Below the pieces are notes generated by a model, which worked only from the letters and a program-made list of their open reading frames with translations, was not told where the DNA came from and ran no database searches. Shown here piece by piece: positions 45,871-55,391 of a DNA stretch of 64,000 nt. Position 1 is the first letter of the stretch. Each line of letters opens with the position of its first letter. The stretch comes from Vibrio sp. J1-1 (GTDB lineage: Bacteria; Pseudomonadota; Gammaproteobacteria; Enterobacterales; Vibrionaceae), in the NCBI RefSeq assembly GCF_021728395.1, contig NZ_JAKKCM010000001.1, forward strand, positions 186,001 to 250,000, in the 5' to 3' direction. The position numbers and the translations under genes were made by a program.

Positions 45871-46521
45871 ATGAATTATCAAGCTGCTATTTTTGATATG
45901 GACGGTTTGCTTCTTGATACAGAGCGTGTCTGTATGCGCGTGTTCCAAGAAGCCTGCGAAGTACAAGAACTTACGTTTTACAAAGAGGTATACCTGTCTA
46001 TCATTGGGCGTAATGCCGCAGGTATTGAAGCAATTTTCCGCAAAGCTTACGGAAATGACTTAGATCGCTTACATCAAGAATGGCGAACTCGTTACAACGC
46101 CGTGGTCAAACACCAGGCTATTCCTGTAAAAGAGGGCGTAGTAGAGCTGCTAGAATGGCTGAAAGAGCAGAATTTGCCTATCGCAGTTGCGACGTCGACG
46201 GCTAAAGACGTCGCCAAGATTAAGCTTGAACTTGCCGGGTTAAGCAAATATATCGATAACCTGACGACAGGCTGTGAAGTCAGCAATGGTAAACCTGATC
46301 CGGAAATCTATTTACTAGCCGCTAACAGACTGAACGTTGAACCTACGAAATGTCTGGCTTTTGAAGACTCAAACAATGGTGTGCGTGCCGCTGTCGCCGC
46401 TAATATGTCGACCTACCAGATCCCAGATTTGGTGGCGCCATGCGACGAAGTACGCCAACTCGGTCACGCTATCGTCCCTTCACTATACGATGTGCTGAAA
46501 GAATTGAAACAAACGCGCTAA
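45871..46521 (+). CDS. HAD-superfamily hydrolase, phosphatase/phosphoglucomutase-like
   Basis: 216-residue HAD subfamily I protein with motif I FDMDGLLLDTE (nucleophile Asp9 and acid Asp11), motif II VATSTAKD, and motif III/IV KPDPEIYLLAA with FEDSNNGVRAA. The cap domain lies between motifs I and II (about 18-85). The family includes sugar-phosphate phosphatases and beta-phosphoglucomutase; the substrate is unknown. A hairpin terminator follows. Confidence 0.9.
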   Translation: MNYQAAIFDMDGLLLDTERVCMRVFQEACEVQELTFYKEVYLSIIGRNAAGIEAIFRKAYGNDLDRLHQEWRTRYNAVVKHQAIPVKEGVVELLEWLKEQNLPIAVATSTAKDVAKIKLELAGLSKYIDNLTTGCEVSNGKPDPEIYLLAANRLNVEPTKCLAFEDSNNGVRAAVAANMSTYQIPDLVAPCDEVRQLGHAIVPSLYDVLKELKQTR

Positions 46522-46538
46522 CACTCGGTCATTTAAAT

Positions 46539-46566
46539 AAGCTCAGCCTAATGGTTGAGCTTTTTC
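46539..46566 (+). terminator. Terminator after HAD hydrolase
   Basis: AAGCTCAGCC pairs with GGTTGAGC (one G-U pair) around TAAT, followed by TTTTT. Confidence 0.88.
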
Positions 46567-46733
46567 ATTTTTAGCTTAATACCAAATCGCCTGCTATTTT
46601 TTATCTGTCTCTTATTTTGTGCTGTTGCCACTCGCAACGCTTCATGTGATCAATCATAGAGACGAACGAGTATAAGTTTGCAACAAAGTGTCACCGTACC
46701 ACTCACAGCACAGTTTTACGGTATTAACTCGTT

Positions 46734-46752
46734 GATAATGAGAATTATTGGT
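46734..46752. promoter_or_regulatory. Fur-box-like site upstream of azurin
   Basis: GATAATGAGAATTATTGGT matches the 19-bp Fur consensus at 14 positions by hand count and lies 45 nt before the azurin start codon. Iron control of azurin would be an inference. Confidence 0.45.
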
Positions 46753-46797
46753 TCATACGAAACCAGTCAGCCAAAAATATAAAATGGAGAGTGTTAT

Positions 46798-47250
46798 ATG
46801 TCTTTACGTTTATTAGCAGCAACCTTCGCACTTGTTGGAGTGAGCTTTGGCGCACAAGCCAGTGCCGAGTGTGAAGTATCTCTAGATGCTAACGATATGA
46901 TGCAGTTTTCTACCAAAACTCTGAGTGTGCCAGCAACGTGTAGCGAAGTAACGTTGACTTTGAACCACACTGGTAAAATGCCTGCACAATCAATGGGTCA
47001 CAACGTTGTTATTGCAGATACAGCGAACATTCAAGCCGTCGGTACCGATGGCATGACAGCAGGCGCTGATAATAACTACGTGAAGCCCGATGATGAGCGT
47101 GTTTATGCGCACACTGAAGTCGTCGGTGGCGGTGAAAGCACAAGTATCACCTTCAGTACGGAAAAAATGACGGCAGGCGGTGACTACTCATTCTTCTGCT
47201 CATTCCCAGGCCACTGGGCGATCATGCAAGGTAAGTTTGAGTTTAAATAA
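46798..47250 (+). CDS. azu: Azurin
   Basis: Periplasmic type 1 blue copper electron carrier. A 22-residue signal peptide ends at AQASA; the mature chain of 128 residues starts at Ala23 (AECEV), the length of classical azurin. Counting from there, the copper ligands fall exactly at Gly45, His46, Cys112, His117 and Met121 (MGHN and CSFPGHWAIM), and the disulfide at Cys3/Cys26. Azurin donates electrons to periplasmic reductases or cytochrome peroxidase. It could serve the NosZ system of this window, but it is 35 kb away. Confidence 0.97.
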   Translation: MSLRLLAATFALVGVSFGAQASAECEVSLDANDMMQFSTKTLSVPATCSEVTLTLNHTGKMPAQSMGHNVVIADTANIQAVGTDGMTAGADNNYVKPDDERVYAHTEVVGGGESTSITFSTEKMTAGGDYSFFCSFPGHWAIMQGKFEFK

Positions 47251-47260
47251 AATGAATAAC

Positions 47261-47290
47261 AAAAAGGGAAGCACAACAGCTTCCCTTTTT
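47261..47290. terminator. Bidirectional terminator, azurin / ABC exporter
   Basis: AAAAAGGGAAGC (47261-47272) pairs perfectly with GCTTCCCTTTTT (47279-47290) around ACAACA, between convergent genes. Confidence 0.93.
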
Positions 47291-47334
47291 AGTTGAACAA
47301 TCAGTAACACTAAGAGTCCGATGTTAGTTCATGA

Positions 47335-49161
47335 TTACTCAGTCAGAAAACCACCTGTCTGGTGTTTCCACAACTGTGCATAAACCCCGTTTAGTTTTAG
47401 GAGTTCCTGATGAGAGCCCTGTTCGATAACTTGACCATTATCCATCACAATCAAACGGTCCATAGCAGCGATAGTCGACAAACGGTGAGCAATGGCAATC
47501 ACGGTCTTCCCTTCCATCAATACCTCTAGGTTTTCTTGAATCGCAGACTCCACTTCAGAATCCAGTGCAGATGTTGCTTCGTCCATAATAAGAATCGGCG
47601 CATTTTTAAGTAGCACACGCGCGATAGCGACACGTTGACGCTGACCACCAGAAAGTTTTACGCCACGCTCACCCACTTCAACATCATAGCCAACATTACC
47701 TTGCTCATCTTTCAGAGTCTGGATAAATTCGTGCGCATGTGCCTTCTCAGCGGCGGCTATCACAGACTCCGTAGAGGCAGCTGGATCGCCATATAGAATG
47801 TTGTCTTTGATTGAACGGTGCAGCAAAGATGTATCCTGAGTGATCATCCCTATGTGCTGACGCAAAGACTCCTGCTTTACCTGAGAGATGTCCTGTCCGT
47901 CAATGCAGATTTTACCGGAGTTCACATCATAAAAACGCAATAGCAAGTTAACCAGCGTTGACTTACCTGCACCAGAACGCCCAACAATGCCAACTTTCTC
48001 ACCCGGTTTAATCGTCAAGTTTAGGTTCTCAAGTACTGACTTTTCTTCGCTGTAGTTGAAGCTAACGTTATCGAAACAGATTTCACCTTGTTGAATTTGC
48101 AACGGTTTCGCATTCGGTACATCTTTCACTTCAACGTCATTAGAAATAGTGCTAATACCATCAACAACGGTACCAATATTTTCAAACAGTGTACTGACTT
48201 CCCACATGATCCATTTCGACATGCCCTGTACACGCAGCGCGATGCTGATACCAATAGCAATCGCACCAATCGTTACTGCCGCATCCAGCCACAAATAAAC
48301 CGAAATAACGCCAATAGACAACAGCAGTAAGTAGTTGATTGAATCCACACTAAACAGCAAGCAAGTCACCATACGCATCTGACGGTATACCGTAACCAAA
48401 AACTGCTTCATGCTGCTTTCTGCATACTCAAGTTCGCGCTGCGAATGGGCAAATAACTTAACCGTAGAGATGTTGGTGTAAGAGTCTACAATACGCCCTG
48501 TCATCACAGAACGCGCATCTGCTTGTTCGGTCGCCACTCGCTTCATTTTCGGAATAAAGTAGAGCTGGATCAGGATATATAATGCAAGCCAGATAACGAT
48601 AGGCAGCATGAGCAAAACGTCGGCCTCACCCATCATCCATATCATTGATACAAAATAGACACTGATGTAGACCAATACATCCAGCAGCTTCATCACGGTT
48701 TCTCTCACTGCCAGCGCACTTTGCATTACTTTTGTTGCAACACGACCAGCGAAATCTCTCTGGAAGAAACCAACTGCTTGCTTGAGTAAGTAGCGATGAA
48801 TCAGCCAGCGAATCGACATTGGGTAGTTACCCAGCAGTGTTTGGTGCATCACCATCGCATGTACAAAGCTTAATGCGGGCATGACAACCACAACGAGGAA
48901 GAGCATCATCAACATTTGATCGCTCTGATCTTGCCAGAAAGTGGCGCGATCTTGGTTAGACAATATATCGACTAGCTCACCCATGTAGCGTAACAGGGTG
49001 ACTTCCGTGATCGCAATTAGCGCACTAAACACCGCCATGACAATAAGCGGCACTTCAAATCCACGCGTATAAAAACGACAAAAGCCAAACAATGTCTTGG
49101 GTGGCTTTTCGGTTTCATGCAGGGGAAACGGTTGGGTTAGTTTTTCAAACCAATTAAACAT
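47335..49161 (-). CDS. ABC exporter (fused permease-ATPase) divergent from fhu operon
   Basis: 608-residue half-transporter. Transmembrane domain about 30-340 with six helices, ATPase domain with Walker A GRSGAGKST, signature [14 protein letters not shown] and Walker B ILIMDEATSALD. I start at 49161 (MFNWFEKL); the frame is open to 49314 but that part is A/T-rich and overlaps the divergent promoter. It shares a 146-bp region with a Fur-like box with the siderophore receptor gene, so it may be iron-regulated and export a siderophore or a breakdown product; this is inference. Confidence 0.87.
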   Translation of the reverse strand: MFNWFEKLTQPFPLHETEKPPKTLFGFCRFYTRGFEVPLIVMAVFSALIAITEVTLLRYMGELVDILSNQDRATFWQDQSDQMLMMLFLVVVVMPALSFVHAMVMHQTLLGNYPMSIRWLIHRYLLKQAVGFFQRDFAGRVATKVMQSALAVRETVMKLLDVLVYISVYFVSMIWMMGEADVLLMLPIVIWLALYILIQLYFIPKMKRVATEQADARSVMTGRIVDSYTNISTVKLFAHSQRELEYAESSMKQFLVTVYRQMRMVTCLLFSVDSINYLLLLSIGVISVYLWLDAAVTIGAIAIGISIALRVQGMSKWIMWEVSTLFENIGTVVDGISTISNDVEVKDVPNAKPLQIQQGEICFDNVSFNYSEEKSVLENLNLTIKPGEKVGIVGRSGAGKSTLVNLLLRFYDVNSGKICIDGQDISQVKQESLRQHIGMITQDTSLLHRSIKDNILYGDPAASTESVIAAAEKAHAHEFIQTLKDEQGNVGYDVEVGERGVKLSGGQRQRVAIARVLLKNAPILIMDEATSALDSEVESAIQENLEVLMEGKTVIAIAHRLSTIAAMDRLIVMDNGQVIEQGSHQELLKLNGVYAQLWKHQTGGFLTE

Positions 49162-49247
49162 AACAACTACTTTGGTTATATCGATCAAATTTGCTGACGT
49201 TTTACTATCTTTTGATGCAAAAGTCAGTAAAATACACAAATAATAAT

Positions 49248-49266
49248 TTAAATGATAATAATTATA
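49248..49266. promoter_or_regulatory. Fur box between ABC exporter and fhuA
   Basis: The site contains AATGATAATAATT, 12 of 13 matches to the central Fur consensus and about 14 of 19 overall by hand count. It lies 42 nt before fhuA and 87 nt before the exporter start, so it can serve both. Confidence 0.75.
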
Positions 49267-49307
49267 GTTTAGCTTTTTGTTTAAAAATAGTTGTCGGGTA
49301 TGTATTA

Positions 49308-51404
49308 ATGACAAATCATAACTCTCTCGCCATCGCTGTCCGTAAAGCGTTGGTTTGTGCTATTGTGCCAGCTGCAGTGGTTCCGTTTATAGCACACGCA
49401 CAAGCTGATTCAACTGAGATGGAAACCATCACAGTCACAGCACAAGCACTTAAAGTCGAAACTCCAGCAAAAGAAACACCACGCAGTGTTTCCATTATCT
49501 CTGAAGATGAGTTGCGTGTCCGCGCACCACAAAAGTTAGATGAAGCATTACGTTACACATCTGGTGTCACCTCTCAACCTTACGGCTCTGATAACGACAC
49601 GGATTGGTTTAAAGTACGTAGTTTCGATGCCGCAACTTACTTGAACGGCAACCGTTTGTTCCGCGACGGCTACTACACTTGGCTCGTTGAACCATATGGT
49701 TTGGAAAGCGTTGAAGTCGTAAAAGGCCCATCAGCCATTCTATTCGGTGAATCGGCTCCGGGCGGCGTCGTAAACGCCGTGCAGAAAAAACCAACCTTCA
49801 CACCACAAGGTGAAGTGAAGGTTGCAGGTGGCAACAACAATCATCAATCGGTTGGCTTTGATATCGCCGACGAAGCAAATGATTCCGGCACCATGCGTTA
49901 CCGCTTGGTTGGCTTAATGACAAACCAAGATGGTGAACTGGACGATACAGAAAATGAACGTTTCTACCTCGCACCAAGCCTAGAAATCGATGTTTCAGAT
50001 CGTACCATGCTGACTCTGATGGCGACCTATCTAAAAGATGATGGTGTGCCAACTAACCCATTCTTCCCAGCTGCAGGTACGCTAGTCGACTCGGAATACG
50101 GCAAGATCGATCCATCAACTAACTTAGGTGAACCAGATTACGACAAGTATGAACGTACTCAAATCTCGCTTGGTTACTTACTTGCACATGATATAAACGA
50201 TACTTGGACGTTTTCACAAAATCTCAACTACGGCTATAACGAACTATTCCTGCGTAGTGTTTACAGCATGCCATCTCCAGGCTGGGATTTAAACGACGAC
50301 TCGCTTTACTATCGTGGAGTTGTATTCCGTGACGGCAAAAATCAAAGCTTCACTTTCGACAATAATGCGGTTGGTAACTGGATGACGGACAATGCCGAGC
50401 ACACTGTGTTAGTGGGCGTTGATCTGCAATATCACAAAACGAAGGGTGACGAACAAGACAACTATTCATTCGGTACCGTAAACCCATTTAATCCGAGCTA
50501 CGGAAACTACACACCTCTGGACTCCGCAGATAACATCAAGCGCGAGATCGACAAGTATCAGGCAAGTGTTTACTCACAATACCAACTAAAATTCCACGAA
50601 CAATGGATTGGAAATGTTGGCGCCCGTTACGATTGGGTGAAAACAGAGAATAGTGGTAAAGGTGCAAGCGTCGATCAGAGTGAGTCTCGCAATGATGGCG
50701 AACTGTCTCTGAGCGCTGGCCTAATGTACCTTGCAGACAACGGGCTTTCTCCTTACGCCAACTACTCACAATCGTTTGAAGTAATCAGCACGATAGATAA
50801 AGCAACGCATAAGCTCTACAAACCACTCGAGGGGGAGCAAGTTGAAGCAGGTGTTAAGTTTGAACCGATCTTTATGGATGGCTTCATCAACATCGCATGG
50901 TTCGATATCACACAGAAAAATGCGCTGGTCACCAACCCATCAACTTGGGTTGCTACTCAAACCGGTGAAGTCACATCAACTGGCGTCGAAGTTGAAGGGA
51001 CTGCTCAGTTGACTGACGACCTGAAACTGCTGGCGAGTTACACCTACACTAAAGCGGAAACGGACGAGACTTACGGCAAGGGCACGCAACAAGCGGGGCT
51101 TATTCCTAAGCATCAGGCGTCTGCATGGTTAGATTACAATGCATACCGCTTAATTCCAGGTCTGAATGTAGGTACTGGTGTACGTTATGTAGGCGAATCT
51201 AAAGACAACCCGGCGAGTTCGGATTTGACTGTGCCATCTGTGACACTTTGGGATGCGTCTGTCACTTATGACATCACTTCACAATGGCAAGCTCAGCTCA
51301 ATGTGAACAACATTCTGGACAAAGAGTTTATCTCTGGATGCGATTACTACTGTTACTTCGGTCAGTCTCGCTCTGTGATGCTAAACGCCAACTACCGCTG
51401 GTAA
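49308..51404 (+). CDS. fhuA: TonB-dependent ferric-siderophore receptor, FhuA-like
   Basis: 698-residue outer-membrane receptor. Signal peptide to about residue 30 (FIAHAQA), a TonB box METITVTAQ, plug domain (about 50-160) with VEPYGLESVEVVKGPSAILF and GESAPGGVVNAVQKKP, then the 22-strand barrel ending in the aromatic C-terminus LNANYRW. The final part DKEFISGCDYYCYFGQSRSV matches the cysteine-bearing C-terminus of FhuA, which supports a hydroxamate (ferrichrome-type) receptor. The start at 49308 follows a weak site; the frame is open to 49191. The uptake genes follow. Confidence 0.88.
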   Translation: MTNHNSLAIAVRKALVCAIVPAAVVPFIAHAQADSTEMETITVTAQALKVETPAKETPRSVSIISEDELRVRAPQKLDEALRYTSGVTSQPYGSDNDTDWFKVRSFDAATYLNGNRLFRDGYYTWLVEPYGLESVEVVKGPSAILFGESAPGGVVNAVQKKPTFTPQGEVKVAGGNNNHQSVGFDIADEANDSGTMRYRLVGLMTNQDGELDDTENERFYLAPSLEIDVSDRTMLTLMATYLKDDGVPTNPFFPAAGTLVDSEYGKIDPSTNLGEPDYDKYERTQISLGYLLAHDINDTWTFSQNLNYGYNELFLRSVYSMPSPGWDLNDDSLYYRGVVFRDGKNQSFTFDNNAVGNWMTDNAEHTVLVGVDLQYHKTKGDEQDNYSFGTVNPFNPSYGNYTPLDSADNIKREIDKYQASVYSQYQLKFHEQWIGNVGARYDWVKTENSGKGASVDQSESRNDGELSLSAGLMYLADNGLSPYANYSQSFEVISTIDKATHKLYKPLEGEQVEAGVKFEPIFMDGFINIAWFDITQKNALVTNPSTWVATQTGEVTSTGVEVEGTAQLTDDLKLLASYTYTKAETDETYGKGTQQAGLIPKHQASAWLDYNAYRLIPGLNVGTGVRYVGESKDNPASSDLTVPSVTLWDASVTYDITSQWQAQLNVNNILDKEFISGCDYYCYFGQSRSVMLNANYRW

Positions 51405-51414
51405 TTGTTTTTCC

Positions 51415-51441
51415 TACTCCCCTCCTGTGAGGGGAGTATTT
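51415..51441 (+). terminator. Attenuator hairpin between fhuA and fhuC
   Basis: TACTCCCCTC (51415-51424) pairs perfectly with GAGGGGAGTA (51429-51438) around CTGT, followed by TTT. It may lower expression of the ABC genes relative to the receptor. Confidence 0.8.
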
Positions 51442-51458
51442 AATCTTGAGACCTATCC

Positions 51459-52244
51459 ATGTTTCAACTATCTAATATTCAGATCGTTCGAGGTGGACGT
51501 AAAATACTCGCTATCGATCAGCTTAACCTCCCAACCAATGAACTCACCGTAGTGCTTGGTCATAATGGTTCAGGGAAATCTACCTTGGTTAACTTGCTTT
51601 CCGGGCAAATGTCACCAGACAAAGGATCCGTCGAACTCAACGGTCAAAACCTCTCATCACTTAAAACCAAAGAACTGGCGAAGCAAATCGCCTACTTGCC
51701 GCAAAAACTCCCGGCTTCCGCTGGATTAACGGTAGAAGAATTGGTTCGTTTGGGGCGTTTCCCATGGCGCGGCGCGCTAGGTCGCTGGAACTCTGAAGAT
51801 AAGCAGATCATCTCTCAAGCGATGCAGCGTACCGGAGTCACTCCATTCTCTCAGGCTCTGGCAGATGATTTGTCCGGAGGTGAGCGTCAAAGAGCCTGGG
51901 TATCCATGTTGCTCGCTCAGCAATCACCGATTCTGATTCTCGATGAACCGACTTCTGCGCTAGATGTTCATCATCAGTTTCAGTTAATGGCATTACTGTC
52001 AGAGTTGAATAAGACTGAGAACGTCGGGATCATTGTTATTTTGCATGACTTGAACTTGGCGCTTCGCTACGCAACTCACATCGTGGCACTCAAGAAAGGG
52101 CAAATCGCTTTTGAAGGCAAAGCCGAAATGCTTCTCGATGAAGAACGTTTGTCGGATCTCTACGAGTCACCAATCACACTGATCGACCACCCGACTCCGG
52201 CAGACACCCTTGCCAGCCGTAAGGTAGCCGTTGTATGCGCTTAG
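51459..52244 (+). CDS. fhuC: Ferric-siderophore ABC ATPase, FhuC-like
   Basis: 261-residue ATPase for iron-siderophore import. Walker A GHNGSGKST (near 33-41), signature LSGGERQRAWVSMLLAQQ, Walker B ILILDEPTSALD and switch His in ILHDLNLALRYA. The AxLPQKLPASAGLTVEELV segment is typical of the FecCD-type transporter ATPases. It is followed by fhuD with a 10-nt overlap, so the two are coupled. Confidence 0.92.
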   Translation: MFQLSNIQIVRGGRKILAIDQLNLPTNELTVVLGHNGSGKSTLVNLLSGQMSPDKGSVELNGQNLSSLKTKELAKQIAYLPQKLPASAGLTVEELVRLGRFPWRGALGRWNSEDKQIISQAMQRTGVTPFSQALADDLSGGERQRAWVSMLLAQQSPILILDEPTSALDVHHQFQLMALLSELNKTENVGIIVILHDLNLALRYATHIVALKKGQIAFEGKAEMLLDEERLSDLYESPITLIDHPTPADTLASRKVAVVCA

Positions 52245-53167
52245 TACTTCGTTTTCTAGAACGCCTCAGCACATCAATAGCTATTGCTAGTATGCTATTT
52301 CTCGCACCGGCACAGGCTGAAATAACCATAACTGATACATACTCTACCCACACTTTTGAGCAAGTACCTCAGCGTGTGGTTACATTAAACTGGGATATAC
52401 TCGAGCAGGTTCTTGCGTTAGAAATTGAGCCTATTGCTGCGCCAAACTTATCGGGCTATCGTCAATGGGTAGTCAATCCTTATGCGTCAGAAACCATTGA
52501 AGATATTGGTACTCGTGCTGAACCGAATTTAGAAAAAATCGCCAGCTTTAACCCAGATGTCATTTTAGCCGCCTCACCACAGCAGGATCTCATTCCGTTA
52601 CTATCACAAATAGCGCCTGTGATTTATTTGCCAAACTTTTCAGAAAACGAAGCGGCAGCAGAGACGGCAATCCGTCATTTCCGTACGCTGGGAAAACTGT
52701 TTGATAAGCAAGATCTTGTAGAAGAGAAATTAACCGCTTTAAATCGATCGTTTGAACAAATGCGACTACGTATCCACCAGCATTATCCCGATCCGTTAGA
52801 AGTACTAGTGATGCGCTTTTCCACTCCGAATTCGGTGTTTTTGTCTACAGAAAACTCAACCACAGATTACGTGGTTAAACATCTGGGGTTAACCAATCCA
52901 ATACATGAGTCACCCCAAGCTTGGGGAGTAAAACAAGATCGTATTAATCGTCTGCAGTATCTTGAAGACAGCTACATCTTATACGTACAGCCCTTTCCTC
53001 AAGAAGACAAATTGAAGGATTCTCCTCTTTGGCAAGCCATGCCTTTTGTGAAAAAGCAGAGAGTTAACTCAGTCAAAGCCGTTTGGGCATATGGTGGAGC
53101 CATGTCTTTACAATACATGGCTGAGGCCATCACCGAGAGTTTAATTGAGTTGGCACCAAAACAATGA
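52235..53167 (+). CDS. fhuD: Siderophore periplasmic binding protein, FhuD-like
   Basis: 310-residue periplasmic protein of the helical-backbone binding-protein class III. The signal peptide ends at APAQA-EITITD. The family motifs are PQRVVTLNWDILEQVLAL and DVILAASPQQDLI, then the long helix and a C-terminal lobe with LYVQPFPQEDKL. It would carry ferric hydroxamate across the periplasm to FhuB. It overlaps fhuC by 10 nt and fhuB by 4 nt. Confidence 0.9.
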   Translation: MRLVLRFLERLSTSIAIASMLFLAPAQAEITITDTYSTHTFEQVPQRVVTLNWDILEQVLALEIEPIAAPNLSGYRQWVVNPYASETIEDIGTRAEPNLEKIASFNPDVILAASPQQDLIPLLSQIAPVIYLPNFSENEAAAETAIRHFRTLGKLFDKQDLVEEKLTALNRSFEQMRLRIHQHYPDPLEVLVMRFSTPNSVFLSTENSTTDYVVKHLGLTNPIHESPQAWGVKQDRINRLQYLEDSYILYVQPFPQEDKLKDSPLWQAMPFVKKQRVNSVKAVWAYGGAMSLQYMAEAITESLIELAPKQ

Positions 53168-55131
53168 GAATAAAACAATACATCGGTTACTTGGCACTAA
53201 TTCTGTTGCTTAGTGTTTTTAGTCTGCAATTAGACACAAGCTTGTCATTCGGCGCACAGTGGGGACTGCTGACTCAACCGGAACTTGGCAGTGAGTTTCG
53301 TGACGTTTTCTTCCTTCAGTCTCAATTACCGAGACTATGTATCACCCTACTCGTCGGTGCAATGCTTGGACTAACAGGCAGCTTGATGCAACAGCTGACA
53401 CAAAACCACTTAACCTCACCTCTCACACTAGGAACATCCTCTGGCGCTTGGCTGGCATTGGTCGTGGTGAATATCTGGTTTGTAGATTGGGTGGCAGATT
53501 ATTCAGCTTTGGCAGCCATGGCAGGCGCACTTATCGCGTTTGGGCTGATCGTATCTATCGCAGGCATAAGAAACATGACGGGCTTGCCTCTCGTGGTATC
53601 TGGCATGGTAATTAATATTCTGCTCGGATCCGTTGCGACAGCCATTATCATCCTTAATGCTCAGTTCGCGCAGAATATCTTTATGTGGGGTGCAGGGGAT
53701 CTCTCTCAATACAGCTGGGACTGGTTTGAGTGGTTATTGCCACGTTCTGCAATTGCACTCATTATTGTTCTGATAGCACCGCGCATATTAACACTCTTAA
53801 AACTCGGTCAAGAAGGTGCTGCAGCACGAGGGTTGGCCGTACTCCCAGCATTTGGTGCTTTAATGGTCATGGGGATCTGGCTCGTATCAGTGTCCATTAC
53901 CGCTGTCGGCATCATCAGCTTTATCGGTTTACTGACTCCGAATATCGCCCGTGCGATGGGAGCAAGAACGCCTCGTGACGAACTTATAAGTAGCCTGTTA
54001 CTTGGCGCAACGCTGCTACTCGTTACCGATTCACTCGCTATCTCATTAAGTTTATGGCTGGAAGAAATCATTCCTAGTGGCGTTGCAGCCGCCGCCATCG
54101 GAGCACCAGCTTTAATATGGTTTACTCGTAAAAAGCTCACAGCAACGGATCAGCTCAACCTTTCCATGAGTCAGGGCAAAACACAGCTATCAAAAGTAAC
54201 AGTTGCAAGCATAATCGTCATGAGTTTCGCGGGAATACTGGTCTACTCACTAATTACTCATGGCGCGAATGGCATCGAAGTTGCGCTACCAGGAGAGTTT
54301 CAATGGCAACTGCGCTGGCCTCGCATGATTACTGCGCTTGCCGTCGGCATCGCGCTCTCTGTTGCGGGAATCATTTTACAGCGTATTGTCTATAACCCAT
54401 TAGCCAGCCCAGATATTCTAGGTGTGTCTTCCGGTGCGACATTTGCGATCATAATCACTGGCGTGATTTCCGGTTCATTGCTTGCCTCCTTCAACTGGGG
54501 CGTCGCTTTTTTAGGCAGTTTGACCGTCTTAGTGTTGTTACTGCTAATCGGTAAACGAAGTCAGTTTAACCCTTCGAACTTCGTATTATCGGGTATTGCG
54601 CTTTCTGCTCTGCTCGAAGCATTAGTTCAATTTGCTTTAGCTCAAGGTTCTGGTGAAAGTTATAAGATCCTACTGTGGTTAACAGGTTCGATTTATCGCG
54701 TTACCTCCCAGACTGCGGTCATGTTGACCATCGCGGTAATGATCCTTTTTGCTAGCGTGTTTGCTATCTCCCGATGGTTAACTCTGATCTCTATTGGCCG
54801 TGCATTTTCTAATGCGAGAGGACTAAACCCTTCGGTTGCCAACACCATAATGCTGACTATCGTTGCCTTACTGTGTGCATTTTCCACCGCGACAGTCGGC
54901 CCCGTGGCTTTTGTCGGTCTGGTAGCTCCTCACATGGCGATGATGCTGGGCGCCAGAAAGGTAAAAGAGCAGCTGCTAGTCGGTGGTTTGATTGGCGCAA
55001 CGCTAATGCTTTGGGCTGATTGGCTGGGTCAGATAGCCATCTATCCTAGCCAAGTGGCTGCTGGAACCTTGGTCGCGATTATAGGTAGTGCTTACTTCTT
55101 ATTCCTGATGCTTAAAAGTAAGTTCAGCTAG
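53164..55131 (+). CDS. fhuB: Siderophore ABC permease, FhuB-like fused double domain
   Basis: 655-residue permease made of two FecCD-type halves in one chain, the organisation of FhuB. The first half (about 1-320) has GSLMQQLTQNHLTSPLTLGT and FIGLLTPNIARAMG; the second (about 335-655) has GIILQRIVYNPLASPDILGV and FVGLVAPHMAMMLG. Each half carries about ten helices. It overlaps fhuD by ATGA. It ends the operon, with a terminator 28 nt on. Confidence 0.94.
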   Translation: MRIKQYIGYLALILLLSVFSLQLDTSLSFGAQWGLLTQPELGSEFRDVFFLQSQLPRLCITLLVGAMLGLTGSLMQQLTQNHLTSPLTLGTSSGAWLALVVVNIWFVDWVADYSALAAMAGALIAFGLIVSIAGIRNMTGLPLVVSGMVINILLGSVATAIIILNAQFAQNIFMWGAGDLSQYSWDWFEWLLPRSAIALIIVLIAPRILTLLKLGQEGAAARGLAVLPAFGALMVMGIWLVSVSITAVGIISFIGLLTPNIARAMGARTPRDELISSLLLGATLLLVTDSLAISLSLWLEEIIPSGVAAAAIGAPALIWFTRKKLTATDQLNLSMSQGKTQLSKVTVASIIVMSFAGILVYSLITHGANGIEVALPGEFQWQLRWPRMITALAVGIALSVAGIILQRIVYNPLASPDILGVSSGATFAIIITGVISGSLLASFNWGVAFLGSLTVLVLLLLIGKRSQFNPSNFVLSGIALSALLEALVQFALAQGSGESYKILLWLTGSIYRVTSQTAVMLTIAVMILFASVFAISRWLTLISIGRAFSNARGLNPSVANTIMLTIVALLCAFSTATVGPVAFVGLVAPHMAMMLGARKVKEQLLVGGLIGATLMLWADWLGQIAIYPSQVAAGTLVAIIGSAYFLFLMLKSKFS

Positions 55132-55158
55132 ATAAACAATATCCGCTCTCAACATAGA

Positions 55159-55194
55159 AAGGCCGTTCGTTTAACAACGAACGGTCTATTTTTG
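55159..55194 (+). terminator. Terminator after fhuB
   Basis: GGCCGTTCGTT (55161-55171) pairs with AACGAACGGTC (55176-55186), one G-U pair, loop TAAC, then TATTTTTG. Confidence 0.9.
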
Positions 55195-55391
55195 TCTCCC
55201 GTCTTCCTAAACAGCGACCAAGGAGCGTGATTCAGGATCTACTTTCCGCACTCTTTATGATCAACGTTATTTCTTTAACTTCTCAGCACACTGCTATTAG
55301 ATTCCTAGTCTCGCTAGAGCTCGCTGGAATAACGCAGATAAAATTCATTAAACGATTGGAATTTCTCTCAACATAACGGGTTATGTTTTAT

